A stretch of DNA of 64,000 bases from Jiangella muralis (GTDB lineage: Bacteria; Actinomycetota; Actinomycetes; Jiangellales; Jiangellaceae). Within the stretch, counting starts at the first letter, position 1, and each line of letters starts with the position of its first letter. The notes beneath the pieces were generated by a model. That model was given only the letters and a program-made list of their open reading frames with translations. It was not told the origin of the DNA and did not search any database. This document shows, in pieces, positions 59,342 through 64,000 of this stretch. A program made the translations under genes and the position numbers. The DNA lies in the NCBI RefSeq assembly GCF_001270745.1, contig NZ_KQ434757.1, positions 1-64,000 on the forward strand. Reading direction: 5' to 3'.

Positions 59342-61632
59342 GCGCCGACACGGCCAGCGGAGGAACCTCGATCTTGCACGGCGCACACGTTCTCCTCACC
59401 GGCGCGACCGGGTTCGTCGGACAGGCTCTGCTGGAGAAGCTGCTGTCCAGCTATCCGGACACCAGGGTCAGCCTGATCGTCCGGCCGCGCGGCGCGCTCA
59501 GCGCGCAGGACCGCATCGACCGGCTGTTCCGCAAACCCGTCTTCGGCACCTGGCGCACGGCCGTCGGTGAGGACGAGGCCGAGCGGCAGTACCGCGCGCG
59601 GGTCACCGTCCTCGAAGGCGACCTCGGCGCCCTGCCGCCGCTGCCCGGTGACGTCGACGTCGTCATCCACTCGGCCTCGACGGTCTCGTTCGACCTGCCG
59701 ATCGACGAGGCCTTCACCTCCAACGTCTCCGGGCCCGAGTCGCTGTACCGCGCGCTGCTCGCCGGCGGCACCGACCCGCACGTCGTCCACGTCTCGACCG
59801 GTTACGTCGCCGGGCTACGCAAGGGCATCGCCGAGGAGCGCAGCCTCGAGCACGAGGTCGACCGCGTCGCCGAGCTCGCCTACGCGCAGTCCGCCCGGCC
59901 CGACGTCGAGCGGATGTCCCGCAACCCGCGGCTGCTGCAGCGGCTGCTCACGCAGGCGCAGGCCGAGCACGGCCGGGCCGGCGCGCGGGTCGTCACCGAC
60001 ACCGCCGAGCAGGCCCGCCAGGAGTGGGTCCGGAACGAGCTCGTCGAGGCCGGCCGCACCCGGGCGCAGAGCCTGGGCTGGCCCGACGTCTACACGTTCA
60101 CCAAGGCGCTGGGCGAGCGGGTCGCCGAGGACCTCTGGGCCGGCGCCGGCCACCGGCTCACCGTCGTCCGGCCGACCATCATCGAGTCGTCGCTCAAGCA
60201 CCCGTTCCCGGGCTGGATCGACGGCTTCAAGGTCGCCGACCCGCTGATCGCGGCCTACGGACGCGGCCTGCTGCCGGAGTTCCCGGCGCTGGCCGACACC
60301 GTGCTCGACGTCATCCCGGTCGACTTCGTCGTCAACGCCGCGCTGGCCGCGGCCGCGTCGCCGCCACCGCCGGGCGAGGCGCAGTACTTCCAGGTCAGCT
60401 CCGGCATCACCAACCCGCTGCCGTTCGGGCGGCTGCTGCGGCTGGTGCACGAGTACTTCGAGGCCAACCCGCTCCAGGACGCCAAGGGCCTGGTCGCCGT
60501 CCCGTCGTGGTCGTTCCCGCACCGCGGCGTGGTCGAGCGGGCGCTGCGCCGCCGCGAGCGGGTCGTCGACCTCGCCGACAAGGCCGTCGACCGGCTGCCG
60601 CCGAGCGAGCGGTCGCGCAAGTGGATCTCCACCATCTACCGCGCCCGCCGCGACCTCGACACCCTGCGCAAGTTCACCTCGCTGTACCAGCCGTACACCG
60701 AGACCGAGGTCATCTTCGACGACGCCCGGCTGCGCGAGCTGCACGCGGCGCTGCCCGACGACCGCAAGGCCGAGCACGGCTTCGACGTCACCGAGATCGA
60801 CTGGGCGCACTACCTGCAGAAGATCCACATCCCGGGCGTGCCGGGCCTGACCCGGGGCAGCGGCAGTGACAGCACGGGTTCCGGCACGGCTCCGCTGGAG
60901 CTGCCGCGACGCACCGACGTCGTCGCCGTCTTCGACCTGCAGAAGACGGTCGCCGCGGCCACGCTGGTCGAGCACTACATGTGGATCGAGCTGGCCGCCA
61001 AGCCGCTGTCGCGGTGGCCGGTCGTGCTGAGCAACCTGGTCGCGCTGGGCCCGCGTTATCTCCAGGCCGAGCGGCGCGACCGCGGCGACTTCATCCGCAC
61101 CTTCATGCGCCGCTACGAGGGCGTCAACGAGAACGAGCTGCGCAAGGTCATCGCCGACGAGGTGACGGTGTCGCTGCACCGCGGCCTGTTCGAGCAGGCG
61201 CTCGAGCGCATCAAGGCGCACCGCGCGGCCGGGCACCGCACCATCCTGCTGACCGGCGAGATCGACGTGTTCGTCGAGCCGCTGGCGCCGCTGTTCGACG
61301 TCATGGTGGCCGGCAAGATGGAGTCCGACGAGTCCGGCCGCTGGACCGGGCACCTGGCCACGCCGCCACTGGTCGGCGAGGCCCGGGCGTCCTGGCTGCG
61401 CCGGTACGCGCGGTCCGAAGGGCTCGACCTCGCCGGCTCCTACGCCTACGGCGACAGCTACGCCGACCGCTCCTGGCTGGAGGTCGTCGGCCACCCGAAC
61501 GCCGTCAACCCCGACGCCAGCCTGTACCGGTTCGCCAAGTCCAAGCGCTGGCCGGTACACACCTGGACCACCACCGCCGAGGGCCGACTGTCCCCGGTCG
61601 TGCGCAGCGTGCGGGGAGCTCGACGGGCATGA
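59338..61632 (+). CDS. Fatty acyl-CoA reductase fused to a HAD-like domain
   Basis: The protein has 764 residues. The first 380 or so form an extended SDR domain of the fatty acyl reductase type: TGATGFVG at 21-28, and Tyr252 and Lys256 in VYTFTK. FDVTEIDWAHYLQKIHIPG is a conserved linker of this family. From about residue 525 a SerB-type HAD domain follows, with AVFDLQKTV at 530-538. Its nucleophile Asp533 is present, but the second Asp of DxD is Gln535, so phosphatase activity is doubtful. Acyl reductases make fatty alcohols, the alkyl donors for ether lipids. It is the first main gene of a four-gene operon. Confidence 0.82.
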   Translation: MSADTASGGTSILHGAHVLLTGATGFVGQALLEKLLSSYPDTRVSLIVRPRGALSAQDRIDRLFRKPVFGTWRTAVGEDEAERQYRARVTVLEGDLGALPPLPGDVDVVIHSASTVSFDLPIDEAFTSNVSGPESLYRALLAGGTDPHVVHVSTGYVAGLRKGIAEERSLEHEVDRVAELAYAQSARPDVERMSRNPRLLQRLLTQAQAEHGRAGARVVTDTAEQARQEWVRNELVEAGRTRAQSLGWPDVYTFTKALGERVAEDLWAGAGHRLTVVRPTIIESSLKHPFPGWIDGFKVADPLIAAYGRGLLPEFPALADTVLDVIPVDFVVNAALAAAASPPPPGEAQYFQVSSGITNPLPFGRLLRLVHEYFEANPLQDAKGLVAVPSWSFPHRGVVERALRRRERVVDLADKAVDRLPPSERSRKWISTIYRARRDLDTLRKFTSLYQPYTETEVIFDDARLRELHAALPDDRKAEHGFDVTEIDWAHYLQKIHIPGVPGLTRGSGSDSTGSGTAPLELPRRTDVVAVFDLQKTVAAATLVEHYMWIELAAKPLSRWPVVLSNLVALGPRYLQAERRDRGDFIRTFMRRYEGVNENELRKVIADEVTVSLHRGLFEQALERIKAHRAAGHRTILLTGEIDVFVEPLAPLFDVMVAGKMESDESGRWTGHLATPPLVGEARASWLRRYARSEGLDLAGSYAYGDSYADRSWLEVVGHPNAVNPDASLYRFAKSKRWPVHTWTTTAEGRLSPVVRSVRGARRA

Positions 61633-62414
61633 CCGGGCCGCTGCTCACCGGCCGGGCCCTGATCACCGGCGGGACGTCCGGCATCGGCCTCGCGTTCGCC
61701 CGGGCCCTGGCGGCGCGCGGCTGCGATCTCGTCCTGGTGGCCCGAGACGAGGACCGCCTGAAGAGCACCGCCGACGAGCTGTGCCAGCGGTTCGGCGTCG
61801 ACGTCGAGGTGCTGACGGCCGACCTCGCCGACCGCGCGCAGGTCGACACCGTCGTGGCCCGGCTCACCGACACCGGCGCCCCGGTCGAGGTGTTCGTCAA
61901 CAACGCCGGGAAGGGCGTCCACTCGCGCCTCGCCACCGACGACACCAGCGAGCACGAGCACGCGATCGACCTCATGATCACCGCGGTCGTCGTGCTCGGC
62001 GCGGCGGCCGCCCGCACCATGCGCGACCGCGGCCACGGCGTCATCGTCAACGTGTCGTCGGTCGCCGGTTTCAACCCGCAGGGCGGCTACTCGGCGATCA
62101 AGTCGTTCGTCCGCACCTACTCCGAGAGCCTGTCGCTGGAGCTGGCCGGCACGGGTGTGCAGGTCACGGCGCTGCTGCCGGGCTGGGTGCGCACCGAGTT
62201 CCACGAGCGGGCCGGCATCCGGACCAGCTCGATCCCGTCGTCGCTGTGGCTCGACGCCGACCGCGTGGTGGCCGATTGCCTGGCCGATGTCGAGAAGAGG
62301 CGGGTCCGTTCGGTACCGTCAGCACGGTTCAAGGTCCTGGCCTTGCTGGCCGAGCACGCCCCTCGGGCGGCGGTGCGCAAGGTCACGGCACGACTGCTGA
62401 GCGGACGACGATGA
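61629..62414 (+). CDS. SDR family oxidoreductase, possible alkyl/acyl-DHAP reductase
   Basis: The 261-residue protein is a classical SDR: TGGTSGIG at 13-20, NNAG near 86-89 and Tyr154/Lys158 in YSAIK. Its ATG overlaps the stop of the acyl reductase gene. Within an operon for an alkyl-DHAP synthase-like enzyme, it could reduce the 2-keto group of alkyl-DHAP, as yeast Ayr1 and the peroxisomal PexRAP enzyme do. Reduction of fatty aldehyde is another possibility. The role is inferred from context. Confidence 0.8.
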   Translation: MTGPLLTGRALITGGTSGIGLAFARALAARGCDLVLVARDEDRLKSTADELCQRFGVDVEVLTADLADRAQVDTVVARLTDTGAPVEVFVNNAGKGVHSRLATDDTSEHEHAIDLMITAVVVLGAAAARTMRDRGHGVIVNVSSVAGFNPQGGYSAIKSFVRTYSESLSLELAGTGVQVTALLPGWVRTEFHERAGIRTSSIPSSLWLDADRVVADCLADVEKRRVRSVPSARFKVLALLAEHAPRAAVRKVTARLLSGRR

Positions 62415-63181
62415 GCGAACAGGCGAGCACGAAGAGGTACCACGCGGCCTGGCACCGCTGGGCCCGGTTCGTCGCGCAGCGGATGCTCCTGCGGCCCGTC
62501 CTGCACCTGACGACGAAGGTGTCGGTGCGCGGGGCGGAGCACCTCGACGACCTCGACCCCCCGTTCATCGTCGTGGCCAACCACAGCAGCCACCTCGACG
62601 CGCCACTGCTGGTGACCGAGCTGCCGCGGCGCTACACCCGCACGATGGCCGTCAACGCCGCCGCCGACTACTTCTACCGCTGGTGGTGGATGAAGGCCAC
62701 GACGTCGGTGTTCTTCAACACCTACCCGGTGAGCCGCACCAACGCCGACATGGGCAAGGGCCGTGGCCTGGCCAACCGGCTGCTGAGCGAGGACGTCCCC
62801 GTCGTCGTGTTTCCGGAGGGCACCCGGCGCAACACCGAGAGCGGCGTCAAGAGGTTCAAGCCGGGCGCGGCCGCGCTGAGCATCGCGCAGGGCGTGCCGT
62901 GCGTGCCGGTGGCGATCATCGGCACCTCCGAGGCCATGCCGGTCGGGCACTTCTGGCCGAAGCCGGGCCGGCCGCCGGTGACGGTGGTCATCGGCGCACC
63001 GATCCATCCGGAGCCGGGGGAACGCACCCGCGATCTGACCGAGCGGCTCGAGGCGAAGGTGGCGGCGATGGTCGCGACCGGCGACCCCGACGCCGAAGGA
63101 AAACCGCTGCGCGACGCCGCCTCGCCGGAGCACCCGGCGGAGCAGGCGAGCGACCACGCCCAGAAGGAGGAGGCGTCGTGA
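62411..63181 (+). CDS. PlsC-type lysophospholipid acyltransferase
   Basis: The 256-residue protein has NHSSHLD (catalytic His58 and Asp63) and VVFPEGTRR (134-140), the acceptor-phosphate motif, as in 1-acylglycerol-3-phosphate acyltransferases. No clear signal or long membrane segment is seen; it is probably attached to the membrane. ATGA overlap with the SDR gene shows coupling. In this operon it would acylate the sn-2 position of an alkyl- or acyl-glycerol-3-phosphate. Confidence 0.85.
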   Translation: MSEQASTKRYHAAWHRWARFVAQRMLLRPVLHLTTKVSVRGAEHLDDLDPPFIVVANHSSHLDAPLLVTELPRRYTRTMAVNAAADYFYRWWWMKATTSVFFNTYPVSRTNADMGKGRGLANRLLSEDVPVVVFPEGTRRNTESGVKRFKPGAAALSIAQGVPCVPVAIIGTSEAMPVGHFWPKPGRPPVTVVIGAPIHPEPGERTRDLTERLEAKVAAMVATGDPDAEGKPLRDAASPEHPAEQASDHAQKEEAS

Positions 63182-64000
63182 CCGGTGTCAAGCACCAGAA
63201 GTGGTGGGGCTGGGGAGTCGAGGGCATCAGCTTCACCCATGAGGACAAGCCGAAGATGGCTCCGTTCGTCATGGAGAAGGTCGGCATCGACCTCGACCGG
63301 CCCGGCACGCCGCCGCCGGCGTTCGAGGACCTCGAGGTGCCGGCCTCCCAGCTGAGCGACGACCTCGGCGGGAAGCTGCGCGACGCCCTGGGCGAACAGT
63401 ACGTCGACACCGGCGACCTCAACCGGGTCGTGCACACCTACGGCAAGGGGCTGGTCGACCTCATCCGGGTCCGCGCCGGCGACCTTCCCCGTGTCCCGGA
63501 CGTCGTGGTCTACCCGGCCGACGAGGACCAGGTGCGCCTGGTGGTCGACGCGGTGGTCGCGGCCGACGGCGTCCTCATCCCGTTCGGCGGCGGTTCCAAC
63601 ATCTCCGGCTCGCTGACCCCGCAGGAGGCCGAGCAGCGCGTCGTCGTCTCGCTCGACCTCGGCCGGCTGAGCCGGGTGCTGGAGGTCGACGAGGCAGCGG
63701 GGCTGGCCCGCATCCAGGCAGGCGCGCTCGGCCCGGACCTCGAGGAGCAGCTCAACGCCCGCGGCTGGACGATGGGCCACCAGCCCGACAGCTTCAAGCA
63801 CTCGACGCTCGGCGGCTGGGTCGCGACCCGCAGCTCGGGCATGCAGTCGGACAAGTACGGCGACATCGCCGACCTCACCCGCGGCCTGCGGGTCGTGCTG
63901 CCGGGCAAGGTCATCGTGCTGCGGCCGCTGCCGAGCACGTCGTCCGGCCCGAGCGTGCGCGAGATGATCCTCGGCTCCGAGGGCCGCCTGGGCGTCATCA
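63178..64000 (+). CDS. Alkyl-DHAP synthase-like FAD enzyme (partial, window end)
   Basis: The reading frame runs off the window after 274 codons. It starts with a GTG that overlaps the PlsC stop by 4 bases. The sequence matches alkyldihydroxyacetonephosphate synthase in order: KWWGWG near the N-terminus, IPFGGGSNISG as the FAD diphosphate loop, GHQPDSFKHSTLGGWVATRS and SSGMQSDKYGDI, then MILGSEGRLGVI. That enzyme replaces the acyl chain of acyl-DHAP with a fatty alcohol and so makes the ether bond. A D-lactate dehydrogenase-like enzyme of the same fold is the main alternative, but the WGWG and PDS motifs argue for the synthase. It is probably missing about the last half. Confidence 0.85.
   Translation, partial: MTGVKHQKWWGWGVEGISFTHEDKPKMAPFVMEKVGIDLDRPGTPPPAFEDLEVPASQLSDDLGGKLRDALGEQYVDTGDLNRVVHTYGKGLVDLIRVRAGDLPRVPDVVVYPADEDQVRLVVDAVVAADGVLIPFGGGSNISGSLTPQEAEQRVVVSLDLGRLSRVLEVDEAAGLARIQAGALGPDLEEQLNARGWTMGHQPDSFKHSTLGGWVATRSSGMQSDKYGDIADLTRGLRVVLPGKVIVLRPLPSTSSGPSVREMILGSEGRLGVI

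Overview
The window is 64 kb of very GC-rich, densely coded DNA with GTG as well as ATG starts, 4-base overlaps between neighbouring genes, and a gene content typical of a free-living actinobacterium: citrate synthase 2, an XPB-type helicase, HelD, DUF2530, DUF3027 and LCP proteins, and sugar ABC transport without its own ATPase. My impression is a Jiangella-like member of the Actinomycetota, but that is inference; no rRNA or other typing marker is present. At least a dozen genes have a TANNNT-like -10 box 6 to 8 bases before the start codon, so leaderless mRNAs are common here. I used this to fix several starts.

Layout. 1-5.4 kb: a probable hotdog-fold protein, a tiny ORF with a strong ribosome site and structured downstream DNA, then divergent pdxH and citrate synthase around a 12-bp inverted repeat, serC, a 27-residue membrane peptide and an RNA 2',3'-cyclic phosphodiesterase. 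5.5-21 kb: argS, a MarR/MFS pair, a DUF2530 protein with a 132-bp tandem repeat, an AzgA-type purine permease, a hydrolase, two paralogous membrane proteins that share a Cys motif, a sacsin-like GHKL ATPase with DUF3027, and an MFS protein. 21-30 kb: a quartet of palindromic arms, a cold-shock protein, a HipA-like kinase with DUF3037, a HAD phosphatase, and a divergent pair encoding a TPR-CHAT protease and a cytoplasmic subtilase. This is followed by an 0.8-kb non-coding block full of inverted repeats.

30-41 kb: an MFS protein, a small coiled-coil protein, a helicase-associated (Helicase_C_3/WYL-like) protein, a TrmB/LuxR-like regulator, and two large secreted Kelch/carboxypeptidase-regulatory-domain proteins, one with a subtilisin domain. 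41-53.3 kb: an amino-sugar locus. GH109-like and GH89 exoglycosidases, an ABC importer, a ROK kinase, an AgaS-like SIS protein, a PfkB kinase, a class II aldolase and a DeoR regulator together sketch a route from polymer-bound N-acetylhexosamine through GalNAc to triose phosphates. GATCGAA motifs recur at its promoters.

53.3-59.2 kb: an LCP protein, then a short GNAT and the XPB helicase diverging from a 27-bp gap, and a HelD-type helicase. 59.3-64 kb: a tightly overlapping operon of fatty-acyl reductase fused to a HAD domain, an SDR, a PlsC acyltransferase and an alkyl-DHAP synthase-like flavoprotein cut by the window end. I read this as an ether-lipid pathway. The most interesting items are this operon and the CHAT/subtilase pair.
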